A DNA stretch of 45,107 nt from a virus, in the IMG/VR virus record IMGVR_UViG_3300025652_000138, positions 1 to 45,107 of that record; one strand, 5' to 3'. The notes beneath the pieces were generated by a model that searched no databases, had not been told where the DNA came from, and saw nothing but the letters and a program-made list of their open reading frames with translations. The position numbers and the translations under genes are program-made. Shown one piece after another: positions 31,450-40,598 of the stretch (the stretch's first letter is position 1; each line of letters starts with the position of its first letter).

Positions 31450-33053
31450 TAGATGTAATTTACCTTGACAGTTAAGTTATTAAGCTGTATGATTTCATTA
31501 AAGCCTACTGTAATTGCAGATTCCACATTGTCAACCGTTGCGTATCTAATATTAGTTTCATCCTCTAGAACAGTTCTAATAAGATCCTGAGGAACGAAAG
31601 GCTCCGCAAAGTCAGTATTATCAATGTTCATGTAGTTTTCAATGGACGCTCTTGCACTCTGAATTAAAGGAGCTTCATTTCTTCTGAATTTAGAATCTAC
31701 AGTTAAAGTTACTATCAAATCTAAAGTTCTGATTAATCCGTCAACGATGACAACCTCATCCGTAAGCATCTTCTTGTCTTGTATCTCAGCCAGAAGCTGT
31801 CTCTTATACTCCTTCGTAGCACGCCTCAGTTGCCTGTCTGAGGCTCGTTCTAATACAAACAAGTCTATCATATTAGCGGAAGAATAAGCTCGTCTAACGG
31901 TGGCTGTGACCTTCCCAGTGCTTCCGTAGTTAGAGGCAAACAAATTAGCAAACCCCTTATAATCAGAAAGAGTTACAAGCCGGTCCTGACTTCTAAACAC
32001 TAGTGGCGCATATCTTTTAGCTTGAGCTATAGACTCGGCACCTCTTCCTCCAGTTCCTACACTAGTATTTTCCAAGGTTCCTTGAATCTGCTCCGTAGCT
32101 GCGCCAAGCGTGGAAGTAATGGTTATAGGAATGTTTAAAGATCCATTTGCGATATTACCTCTAGTTCCTCCTCCAACTCGATAAGTGACAGTATATTGAT
32201 CTCCTATAGAAGGGCTTTGACCAATACTGTTATCCCCGAACAAAAGAGAAGCCCTAAAAGTTTCATCAGTAGTTACCTGAAAAACCTTATCTGTGCCGCC
32301 GGAGGCGAAATAGATATTTTCTTCTTCCTTATAAATTCCCTCGGTTAGAGGATTTCCTTCTAGGTACACCTGAGCACTTTTCTCAATGTAAGGGGCTTGA
32401 CCTAGATTGATTGATTGGATAGATTCAGGAGACGTAAAGGTCCCCCTCTCTCTTACCAAAGCTCCTTCCAACAATACCGCATCCGTAACCAAGACTGTGC
32501 CGCCTGAAGAAGAAACTTCAAATTCTAAATCAACTGAAGGAGTGGTTAAGTCTACAGTTCCGTTTGAGTTTACTTTGTATAACGTATAACTTAACGTAGC
32601 TCCATCCTCAGGAGACGTAATTGATTTAACTCTATCAACAGCCGCTACTGTCATTGAAGAAGGAGCAGCAACAGCGTTCGTAGTGTATGTAACGGATGCG
32701 TTAGCAGCAGCAGCAATAGGACCCTTCATCCGAACCCCTATAAGCTCCATCAATCTCTTTACACTATCCCTACTACGTGCCGTTCCAATGTAGTTTTCGT
32801 TAGCAAGGTAATCAGACTTATTCGATTGAATGTGCCCTACCGCTGCCATCATCTCAAGTAATAACATTCCAAAGTCAGAGCTTTCAAAGTTATTATAATC
32901 TAAAGGAAAATTAGCTTTTACATACGATAACAGATTAGATCGTAAAGAATTAAAGTCCGACGAAGCGAAATTTATGAGTCCCTGCTTATTGTCCAGTTCA
33001 GAAGGAAGTTTCTTTAAAAAATCTGATTGAACCGTTCCTGAAAATACTACCAT
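31449..33053 (-). CDS. Baseplate J-like wedge protein (gp6/gpJ family)
   Basis: 534 residues. Seen in order: an N-terminal helix block with NFASSDFNSLRSNLLSYVK and FESSDFGMLLLEMMAAVGH, an all-beta middle, the GGGTRGNIANGSLNIPIT segment, and the C-terminal gpJ-type core with GGRGAESIAQAKRYAP, RLVTLSDYKGFA and GKVTATVRR. These are the landmarks of the baseplate J family, which forms the wedge ring of contractile tails. It is coupled by TAATG at both ends: upstream to gp25 and downstream to tail protein I, giving the W-J-I order of P2-like and T4-like baseplates. Confidence 0.9.
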   Translation of the reverse strand: MVVFSGTVQSDFLKKLPSELDNKQGLINFASSDFNSLRSNLLSYVKANFPLDYNNFESSDFGMLLLEMMAAVGHIQSNKSDYLANENYIGTARSRDSVKRLMELIGVRMKGPIAAAANASVTYTTNAVAAPSSMTVAAVDRVKSITSPEDGATLSYTLYKVNSNGTVDLTTPSVDLEFEVSSSGGTVLVTDAVLLEGALVRERGTFTSPESIQSINLGQAPYIEKSAQVYLEGNPLTEGIYKEEENIYFASGGTDKVFQVTTDETFRASLLFGDNSIGQSPSIGDQYTVTYRVGGGTRGNIANGSLNIPITITSTLGAATEQIQGTLENTSVGTGGRGAESIAQAKRYAPLVFRSQDRLVTLSDYKGFANLFASNYGSTGKVTATVRRAYSSANMIDLFVLERASDRQLRRATKEYKRQLLAEIQDKKMLTDEVVIVDGLIRTLDLIVTLTVDSKFRRNEAPLIQSARASIENYMNIDNTDFAEPFVPQDLIRTVLEDETNIRYATVDNVESAITVGFNEIIQLNNLTVKVNYI

Positions 33054-33496
33054 TATATCCTTACACCGACATTAAATGAAGTCGAAGTTAAATTTCTATA
33101 GTTGCAAAAGAGATTTACTTTTAAGTTAGAATCTACAGTTTCAAACACTTGAACCTTTCCTAAAGAAACTGTGCTAAGGTATCTACGTATGGCAATGACA
33201 ATCTCTTCTTTTATCAGTGAAAAGGTCACAGCATCTAAAGGCTCCATTAGAAACTTACGCAAATTGCACCCGTAATCAGGTCTCATAAAACGCTCGCCTC
33301 TTTCCGTCTTTAAAATAGACCTTAAATTAGACTTAACTAATGATAGTCCCGACATCTTGCTGAAGTATCCGTTTTTAGGGTCAACAGGTACAGGGTACTC
33401 TAAACCTACTAATCTAGGATCCTGACCTGTAACGGGTCTCTGCATAGGCCCCGGAACTAAATTTCCAAAAGTTGTTGTGTTGCTTGAAATTGCCAT
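33053..33496 (-). CDS. Baseplate wedge protein (gp25-like)
   Basis: 147 residues (T4 gp25 is 132). The family signature is clear: LVKSNLRSILKTERGERFMRPDYGCNLRKFLMEP, followed by a helix and the strand VFETVDSNLKVNLFCNYRN. gp25 is a lysozyme-like-named but structural protein that nucleates the sheath on the baseplate. It begins the W-J-I wedge operon; J starts in the TAATG at its end. CTAAATA lies about 35 bases before the ATG. Confidence 0.93.
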   Translation of the reverse strand: MAISSNTTTFGNLVPGPMQRPVTGQDPRLVGLEYPVPVDPKNGYFSKMSGLSLVKSNLRSILKTERGERFMRPDYGCNLRKFLMEPLDAVTFSLIKEEIVIAIRRYLSTVSLGKVQVFETVDSNLKVNLFCNYRNLTSTSFNVGVRI

Positions 33497-33529
33497 TTTA
33501 AAATATTCAGAAAAATGTATCTGTATAGA

Positions 33530-33536
33530 TATTTAG
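33530..33536 (-). promoter_or_regulatory. CTAAATA late-promoter-like box before gp25
   Basis: CTAAATA on the minus strand in the divergent gap between gp25 and the plus-strand 776-residue gene, followed by TCTATA. It would drive the W-J-I-fibre operon. If functional, it supports the ATG at 33566 rather than 33515 for the plus-strand gene, because the box would otherwise lie in its coding region. Confidence 0.5.
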
Positions 33537-33565
33537 AGGCAGTATACAAATTACCTCAATATACC

Positions 33566-35896
33566 ATGGCTAGAATATCAAGAGAGCATCACGACGATTT
33601 TGTCCCAAGAACTCCTAATTACGGATACATTAACTCAGAAGAGTTTCCACTTGGCGGAGAGTCTATTAACGCTTCTGCCGATTACGGACCTCAACTTACT
33701 AGAACAAATCAAAAATCACTTACTAATCTGCAATCACGTCCAAAAGTAGATACTTCTAGTTTAAGCATTAATAACACTAGGAGAGCGTTTTTTGAAGACG
33801 AATACCATTTTGTAACAGGAAGATTTCAAGCATCAGCTTGGGATGATGTAAAATATTTCGGATCAGGAACTCTAGCTTCTGATGAGGTTTCAGCCCTTTT
33901 AGACTTTAATGACACTGACCAAGGATTTGGGGGAGAAGCTATTAGGCACGGATACGGTACTAACAGGTGGGGATTTGATTATGACAGAGTTTTATCTTGG
34001 TATTTTGACTGGTATAAGCCCTACAAAGAAGGAACTCAGTCTAAGTACGCGGGAGATAACGTAATCACTATTGGTAATAACACTTTATTGGTAGATGAGA
34101 ATAGTGGTCGGATGGTTGACGTTTGGATAAGCAAACCATCGGCAGAGTGTGAGAATGCCGATGGGGCAATCATTACGCAACCAGATGGACTTTTCGGATA
34201 CGGGGCGCAATCCTATGGCGATTATCAAGTACAAGACTCCTTTAGAGCCTTTTATGATTTCCTTGCGTCTTACGCAATCTCAACTGGTACTAGTGAGGAG
34301 GATTACGCTCTAAAGGATCTATACTTTGACCCTCCCCTTCCCCTAACATACTACAACCCTATTCCAGGATCAGCAATGGGCCAGTTAATGTATAGACAAG
34401 TTAAAGGCATTACTCAAGCTAGGTCATTTACTCCAGAAAAGATACATGGTTTTTTTCAGCAGTCAAACGCCGTAGGATGCTACTCTAAAGTAGATATTGA
34501 TGGAGACTCAGGAAGTATAAAAGCTGGCATGTATCCTGTGGATTTCGGAGGAGAACTGAAGGGAGGTGGTGCAACTTCAGGGGATCCTACTGCGTTCCCC
34601 TATTATTTATATCCGTTCACTTACTCCAATAGTTCCGTAAGTGATTATTGGGATTCGAAGGGTGTAGGAAAAGGATTTTTAGATACACCAATTAATGCTA
34701 CAGAAAGAGGAGCAGTGGATACAAATCAAATATTTAACGGAGGTCAAAGACTATACCTCCAAAAAGATGTGAATCATAATGGAGTAGAAGGAGTACACAG
34801 AGAGTTATATGGGGTATACTTATCTTCCAAGTTTAGTATTGATAATTACAGAAATTCAGATGTTTATTTAAAATCTAATGATGTAAAACTATCAGATAAA
34901 ATTAAAAACAAAGTATTTGATACTATGAAGTATTGGCATGAGTCGCAAGCTGATTTTGCGGGAACAGGGGGGACTTATAACTCCCTTTTAGGAGGAACTA
35001 TAGACGGAAGAATGAATGAAATGTATGTTTATTCTCCTGAAAATAAAAGAAAAATAAAGTTGTCGGGACTGCCTGTTCATAAGATTACTTTCTCAAACGG
35101 AACCAGCGTCTCTGGGCAGGAAGCTCTTGAATTAGGAGTAACTTTTAGTGCTTTCCCTCCTCTTCAGGCATCAAGTCAGTTTCGGCAAGCGTTAAAAGTT
35201 ATTTACAACTACAAAGGAGATAATACTCAAGGAGCAGATGCTTCTGGAAACTTTATGAGTCTTGCACAAGTAGTAACAAGCGGTGCGGACGGATATGTTA
35301 AGTTTACTTCTAAATTTGAAGGATATACAGACTCTACATCTATATATGGAGTTTCTCCTTCTGAGCACTGGCTAGGAAGTAGAAAGGTTATGGTAATACA
35401 AGAAAGAAATGATGATGCTCCTGGAGATCTATCTTCTGTAGCAGTAGGAAAATACTACGTAATGTCTCCTAATAAAGGAAATAGTCCTTCAAATGTCGCA
35501 AGTAATTGGATGTACCCTACAGATATTATCAGTGATATTACTAATTATGCTGTAAGTGGTACCATAACTGATGATGGCACGGCAAACAATGGGGATGCTA
35601 GGGCTACTAAATTTAGTAGAGGTTTATGGGATAACGACCCTTACGGCCAAAAGATGTACATGGGTATGCAATACGGAAGTATATATGCAGGAATAAACAG
35701 TACTCCTTTTGTCCCTCAAGGATGGACTGTCTATCAAAATTTAGTGATTGTAGGAACCTCAGCAGATGACGTAATTAATAAGTTAGAAAACTACTTAAGC
35801 AATTACACCTATGAAGAGTCTTTAAATGCGGAAGAAGTATTGCCAGCAGCAATGATTAAACATAATCATATTGCTAAAGGGGGAAGGGTATACTAG
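33566..35896 (+). CDS. Unknown large protein (776 aa), only plus-strand gene of the structural region
   Basis: 776 residues from ATG at 33566 (MARISREHHDDF). An ATG at 33515 would add 17 residues but overlaps the likely gp25 promoter. Neither start has a ribosome site. The protein is rich in Tyr, Gly, Asp and Ser, with segments such as RVLSWYFDWYKPYKEG, an SLLGGTIDGRMNEMYVYSPENKRKIKL region near residue 490 and a C-terminal MIKHNHIAKGG. No enzyme or membrane motif was seen. The composition resembles the tail proteins around it, so a virion role is likely. It shares a palindromic CTAG stop with the convergent GH5-like gene. Confidence 0.75.
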   Translation: MARISREHHDDFVPRTPNYGYINSEEFPLGGESINASADYGPQLTRTNQKSLTNLQSRPKVDTSSLSINNTRRAFFEDEYHFVTGRFQASAWDDVKYFGSGTLASDEVSALLDFNDTDQGFGGEAIRHGYGTNRWGFDYDRVLSWYFDWYKPYKEGTQSKYAGDNVITIGNNTLLVDENSGRMVDVWISKPSAECENADGAIITQPDGLFGYGAQSYGDYQVQDSFRAFYDFLASYAISTGTSEEDYALKDLYFDPPLPLTYYNPIPGSAMGQLMYRQVKGITQARSFTPEKIHGFFQQSNAVGCYSKVDIDGDSGSIKAGMYPVDFGGELKGGGATSGDPTAFPYYLYPFTYSNSSVSDYWDSKGVGKGFLDTPINATERGAVDTNQIFNGGQRLYLQKDVNHNGVEGVHRELYGVYLSSKFSIDNYRNSDVYLKSNDVKLSDKIKNKVFDTMKYWHESQADFAGTGGTYNSLLGGTIDGRMNEMYVYSPENKRKIKLSGLPVHKITFSNGTSVSGQEALELGVTFSAFPPLQASSQFRQALKVIYNYKGDNTQGADASGNFMSLAQVVTSGADGYVKFTSKFEGYTDSTSIYGVSPSEHWLGSRKVMVIQERNDDAPGDLSSVAVGKYYVMSPNKGNSPSNVASNWMYPTDIISDITNYAVSGTITDDGTANNGDARATKFSRGLWDNDPYGQKMYMGMQYGSIYAGINSTPFVPQGWTVYQNLVIVGTSADDVINKLENYLSNYTYEESLNAEEVLPAAMIKHNHIAKGGRVY

Positions 35897-37974
35897 CTTA
35901 TTACCACTGGGGTTTGGGTAACTAAGTAGCTCGATACCCTAGGATCTCCTAATGCTTCTAGATAACTTTTTAAGCTATTATTAGCTTCAACGTAAGCATT
36001 ATACAAATATGCCGACCAATAGAAGAAATCAGTGTCGTAAGAGGACCAATCAATTTTTGTATTTAAGATATCAGTATATTCCGTATCCATGGTCCCTACA
36101 GTAATAGCTGCACTGTAGTCACAGCATCCGCTGGCGAATTCTGCCCCCGAGGGCCTATTCCAATAACAAAGAGGTTTATCTAATTCGGTAACTGATTGCC
36201 TGTACCCTCCATCAGAAGGAGATAAGTTTGAAAGAAGTTTAGGACTCCCCACTAAAGGACTCTTATTGTACTTACTAGTTTTAGTAAGGGACGTTGGCAA
36301 ATACCCCGAAGCATAAGTCTGCACATTATTTTGAGTAGCAAAAGACACTAAACTTGGTATAGAATACCCTTCGCTATTGTGAAAATTATGTCCGAATGTC
36401 ATGTCCAAGTCTTGGGTTAGCCTTATAAGCTTTGCCAGCATTTTAGATCCCTGCTTATCCCTTTCTACAGGATCGGATATATGTTGGAATAGTTTCCAGC
36501 TTGCGAAGTTCTGGTTCCCATACTGGTCCCAAAGTTTAAGACTTGAAAATAAATAATTACTCTCATAACCGTAGCCTAACCCATCTCCTACGACTCCCCA
36601 TCCGTTCTTGGTAGACGATACTGAAGATGCCATGGGCAGATAACCTATAGGCGTTCCCGAAAACTCAGGGTACCCCTCATGAGCCTCATGAATCGAAGAA
36701 AAGGTCCAATAACCAAAGTCACCATGAGCTTCAAACCTCTCAAAGCTAGAAGCTACTTTACTATACAGATTGTTGAAATCAGTTTTCTCGGAAGGTAAAC
36801 TTAATTTAGTGAACCCTATGCCGTCATTAGATGCCTTAGATTTTACAGCACTAGCGTCAACACTTCTTCTGCAAGACCCGTCATCATACAAAATACCTTT
36901 CGTATCATTGTTAGGCTTTCTACTCATGGCTCGATCAACCATGCCTTCACAAATAACTCCAACATTGAAATCTTTTGCAAAAGTAAAGAATTCAGAAGGA
37001 GTCAATAAAGACTCATTAAAAGAATCTATCAGCATAAAAGGCTTTTTAGTTTTAGAAGAAAAATCAAGTAATCTCCTGTAAGAATTTATAAAGCCTAAAA
37101 TTGTAAAATTAATTGTTAGCTCGCAAGCGTAGTCAAGTAAAGGAATTACTTGCTCTATTAAGGTGCTATCGTATACATCGGGTGTACCATTAGACCCCTT
37201 AGTACTATACGCATTTAAGTATTTTGACGAAATTGTAGTTTTTTGATTTGCAGTCTTTAACGAATTCACCTTGTTTATGGCAGCAATTAAAAAAGAATAT
37301 GCATTAGTCTCAGTATCAAGAATGTTGACATCGTGCATTACTTCCCACGACAATGCCGATCTGTACTTTCCAGCGGTTGACAACATATCAGATATGTAAG
37401 ATTCTACTTTAGGAGATAATGAGGAACCTGATCTACTAGGAATGTCCTCCACTAACTTAAAGTAATCTCTGGTTCCGCTAATGCTATTCTCGTTAATAGT
37501 AGGGCACCTCTGCCATCTACGAATTCCCCAAGACATCGCCTCAGGGATAGTAGAGGGATCTAGATACCCTAATGAATGATTGGTAGAAGGAGTATCGTCT
37601 TGAGTATATCCATCAAATAATACCCATTGAATATACATTTTTTTGGAGTTGCATAGTTTTGCTAGAGACTCTACCGATTGCAAATATCTACTACCTAAAG
37701 CATCCCAGGTAAACAGGTCTGCGTATACCCTTATTAGATTTACCCCTATTTTAGATAAATAATCTAGTTGACTGTTAGCTTCGTCATCATTCCAATGAAG
37801 CCAATTAGAAGTTTTAGTAGACCCTGCAAAGGTCATGTAATCCTTATCGTAATCAACTGTGACTGGTTGAAAAGGAGTGCTCATCCTAGGAAGACCTCCT
37901 GACTTATCCCACTCATCAGTATGGACTTTATTGAAAGTTGCCCCTCTACAGTTTACAAAATACTTATCTACCAT
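35893..37974 (-). CDS. GH5-like TIM-barrel tail protein, probably non-catalytic
   Basis: 693 residues. The first 350 look like a clan GH-A barrel: FVNCRGATFNKVHTDEW, a helix with NSQLDYLSKIGVNLIRVY, KKMYIQWVLFDG, then SWEVMHD (209-215) at the site of the usual W-x-x-x-NEP and KPFMLID (311-317) at the site of the nucleophile strand. In both places the catalytic Glu appears to be Asp (D215, D317), and the Asn before the acid/base is His. The protein may therefore bind polysaccharide rather than cut it. The C-terminal half is Ser/Tyr/Asn-rich and unassigned. It lies next to the LamG-like gene with a two-base gap, so a tail-tip adhesin is likely. Confidence 0.7.
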   Translation of the reverse strand: MVDKYFVNCRGATFNKVHTDEWDKSGGLPRMSTPFQPVTVDYDKDYMTFAGSTKTSNWLHWNDDEANSQLDYLSKIGVNLIRVYADLFTWDALGSRYLQSVESLAKLCNSKKMYIQWVLFDGYTQDDTPSTNHSLGYLDPSTIPEAMSWGIRRWQRCPTINENSISGTRDYFKLVEDIPSRSGSSLSPKVESYISDMLSTAGKYRSALSWEVMHDVNILDTETNAYSFLIAAINKVNSLKTANQKTTISSKYLNAYSTKGSNGTPDVYDSTLIEQVIPLLDYACELTINFTILGFINSYRRLLDFSSKTKKPFMLIDSFNESLLTPSEFFTFAKDFNVGVICEGMVDRAMSRKPNNDTKGILYDDGSCRRSVDASAVKSKASNDGIGFTKLSLPSEKTDFNNLYSKVASSFERFEAHGDFGYWTFSSIHEAHEGYPEFSGTPIGYLPMASSVSSTKNGWGVVGDGLGYGYESNYLFSSLKLWDQYGNQNFASWKLFQHISDPVERDKQGSKMLAKLIRLTQDLDMTFGHNFHNSEGYSIPSLVSFATQNNVQTYASGYLPTSLTKTSKYNKSPLVGSPKLLSNLSPSDGGYRQSVTELDKPLCYWNRPSGAEFASGCCDYSAAITVGTMDTEYTDILNTKIDWSSYDTDFFYWSAYLYNAYVEANNSLKSYLEALGDPRVSSYLVTQTPVVIS

Positions 37975-37976
37975 CC

Positions 37977-40598
37977 TTACTCACTTATGACAGATTCCCA
38001 ATCCTCTTTTAGAGATATATTCTTGAAGAAATTCTTAGTAGCGTTATAGTTATTTAGTACCTCACCATCACTAAGTGGCTTTGAATAAAATCTACTACAA
38101 CCTACGTAACCCTTCAGGCCACTAACCTTTCCTCCATACTCTCCTCCCATGAAGTTTCCTGCTGAGAACCCGTCCGTATAACCGCCTCCTATAATCCAAG
38201 GAGTAAAGTAAGAATCTAGATAAGGTCCTGCCGAGTATTCAAAGGAATTATCTTGGTATACGGAAGGAGCCTTGAATGTTGAATTAACCTTGGTTGTTCC
38301 AAATACTCCTTGGTAGCTAGACGTGGATAGCAAAGTACCATCAAGATAAACGCTAATCTTATCCTCAACAGGATCTAAGGATACCGATAACTGGCAAAAC
38401 GATTCTCCGCAACTAGATAATGACTTGTTGTTTATTATTTGCCACACAGGAATCGTCATCCCGTAGTAGGAATCCTTATTGCAGTTTGCTGTTCTATTAG
38501 CAATAAATCCTGCGCTAGAAGAATCATAGGATTGAGTTGGTGCTAAAACTAAAACGCTGTTTTCAACGCTATTGTCTGAATCACTATTACTAGGCTCTAA
38601 CCCTTGTGTGAATCTTCTATCTCTTGTGAAACCGTATACTAAACCTCTTACAACATCCGTTCCAGAATCTAAATTTAAATTATCTATGTCTGGCTGAGGT
38701 TCCTTGCCTTGCGCTATTCCTACATTCTCGTTAGCTAATATGAGGCGATACAATCCCATCGTACTATTGTCATTGACGTTCCAGCCTGCATTGGCGTTAT
38801 CTAAGCTAGGAACATATATCCAGTTCTCAAGGCTTGCACCCTCGCTGTTATACAAGAAGTCTTTAAACTCATTCTTAGAAGGAAGCTTAACATAAGATCC
38901 CATACTTGCAATCACTGAGTTATCATCCTTACTAGGCAACGCTACCCCGCTTAAGAAAGGTATACCTAGACCCTTATTAAAGACGCTAGATACCGACCCA
39001 ATTATTTGAGAAGCGTAACCTCCTCCTAATCTACTGCTATTATGAACTCCAAAGTCAGTTCCCGAAGGTAAACTTGATTGCACAGTCAGATAGTTGTACA
39101 AACCAATTAACCCATCTTCCGATATACGATCATTAATATGGAGAGTAGGAGCAGCAGGACTAGAAGGATTACTAATTATTTCTCCCTTAGCCACATTACT
39201 CAATAGAATATGATCCAACACTACAGGATCATTAGTCTCAATCTTGTCAGTATACTTAATCTCTAAAGGCAAGACAACGCCTGTAACATCTGCTTGATCT
39301 ATAGTAATGCTTCTTTGATTTTCAATATCTAGTAAAAAGTTTGACCCAGCTAAGTAAGAGAAATCATTTACAGGAACATTGCCAGGAGTGAATTGAGGTC
39401 CATTACCTAAGAAATTAGGAACCTTAACAGCAAGCTCAATTTGCTTCTTACGTTTATTTATCTTATCCTGGAAATGAGAGGTCTCAGACAGCATAACTTG
39501 ACGAAGATTAGATATCACCGCCTGTGACTCCCCGTCATCTATTAGCTCTTGAATCTCAGATGAAACATCAAATACCTTTCTATCCTTCTGCCCTTCCAAA
39601 GACAATAAAAGCTCATCCGCATTATAGAAGTTTAATAATGCTTGAGAATTATCTAATAACTTAGGATCTAGGATACTATTGAAGTAATACTGTAGCTCAT
39701 CTGAAGTTGTCGGAGCACCCCTACCACCCAAGCTAGGATCATATTCTAGTTTCCAAAGGTCAGGATTATCAAACCCTCCCTCATCAAGAAGATCTAGATC
39801 CTTCTTTCTATTATCTAACTCAAGCAACGCCGGAGTAATCCCATCTGTCTTGGAGTCATAATACAGACCATCAACAGAGAGAACAAACTTACCAAGGGTA
39901 GACTTAGGAGGTCCAGCTTCCAAACGGAATACTGACTCTACAACTTCATCAGGCAAATCTCCAGGCTCTAAAGAAGGGTTTAAAGTTCTTTCTAATAAGA
40001 TTCCATCAATAACATCTAGTTGATCCTGACATTCATCGCTAAATTGTTGAGCTTGCTGAGATTGCTGAAAGTAAACTCCAAACTGGGAGTTTATCATATT
40101 ATCGTATCCAGTAGGTTCAAGGGCAGCTAACTCCGCTCTTCTCTCTCCTGCATTTCCATTCTGAAAATCTAAAGACTTTTTAAAGGCAGCGAGGCAATCA
40201 ACAGCTTGCTGATATCTCCCCATTAATTCTTCAGCGGCTTGCTGTATTGCCTGCGCGAAAGCAGCAAATCCAGCTATGGCACCTACGATTCCAGAAAGAA
40301 CATCCATCTTAAATCTGGAGAACTCAGAGAAGTATCCTTTAAACCCATCTCTGTCAGGGAATAATGAAATACCTAATAAATCCCTAATGTATGAATTAAT
40401 TCTTTTAATAACAGCGTCTGCTAATGCTTGAGCAAACTCAATAGCTTGCCTCATCGCCAAGAGGATAGGAGCAGGTATAAGACCTAATACATCGGCTGCT
40501 AGACCTAACATACAGCTAGGCAATCCAAAGCTAGCCCCTAAACCTCCTAAACTATTACTAGGATCTGATTCTAAAAATGTTTTTGCGTCAAAAGCCAT
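37977..40598 (-). CDS. Large baseplate/tail protein with C-terminal LamG-like domain
   Basis: 873 residues. The N-terminus has hydrophobic, Ala/Leu-rich helices (about 27-65 and 95-135), then coiled and acidic segments. Residues about 725-855 form a concanavalin-like LamG fold: CQLSVSLDPVEDKISVYLDGTLL, PWIIGGGY, and GYVGCSRFYSKPLSDGEVLNNYNATKNFF, the classic last strand-helix of Laminin_G_3. The domain commonly binds sugars. It starts in a TAATG overlap with the spike gene and is followed by the GH5-like gene, so it is part of a host-binding tail tip or baseplate. Confidence 0.75.
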   Translation of the reverse strand: MAFDAKTFLESDPSNSLGGLGASFGLPSCMLGLAADVLGLIPAPILLAMRQAIEFAQALADAVIKRINSYIRDLLGISLFPDRDGFKGYFSEFSRFKMDVLSGIVGAIAGFAAFAQAIQQAAEELMGRYQQAVDCLAAFKKSLDFQNGNAGERRAELAALEPTGYDNMINSQFGVYFQQSQQAQQFSDECQDQLDVIDGILLERTLNPSLEPGDLPDEVVESVFRLEAGPPKSTLGKFVLSVDGLYYDSKTDGITPALLELDNRKKDLDLLDEGGFDNPDLWKLEYDPSLGGRGAPTTSDELQYYFNSILDPKLLDNSQALLNFYNADELLLSLEGQKDRKVFDVSSEIQELIDDGESQAVISNLRQVMLSETSHFQDKINKRKKQIELAVKVPNFLGNGPQFTPGNVPVNDFSYLAGSNFLLDIENQRSITIDQADVTGVVLPLEIKYTDKIETNDPVVLDHILLSNVAKGEIISNPSSPAAPTLHINDRISEDGLIGLYNYLTVQSSLPSGTDFGVHNSSRLGGGYASQIIGSVSSVFNKGLGIPFLSGVALPSKDDNSVIASMGSYVKLPSKNEFKDFLYNSEGASLENWIYVPSLDNANAGWNVNDNSTMGLYRLILANENVGIAQGKEPQPDIDNLNLDSGTDVVRGLVYGFTRDRRFTQGLEPSNSDSDNSVENSVLVLAPTQSYDSSSAGFIANRTANCNKDSYYGMTIPVWQIINNKSLSSCGESFCQLSVSLDPVEDKISVYLDGTLLSTSSYQGVFGTTKVNSTFKAPSVYQDNSFEYSAGPYLDSYFTPWIIGGGYTDGFSAGNFMGGEYGGKVSGLKGYVGCSRFYSKPLSDGEVLNNYNATKNFFKNISLKEDWESVISE

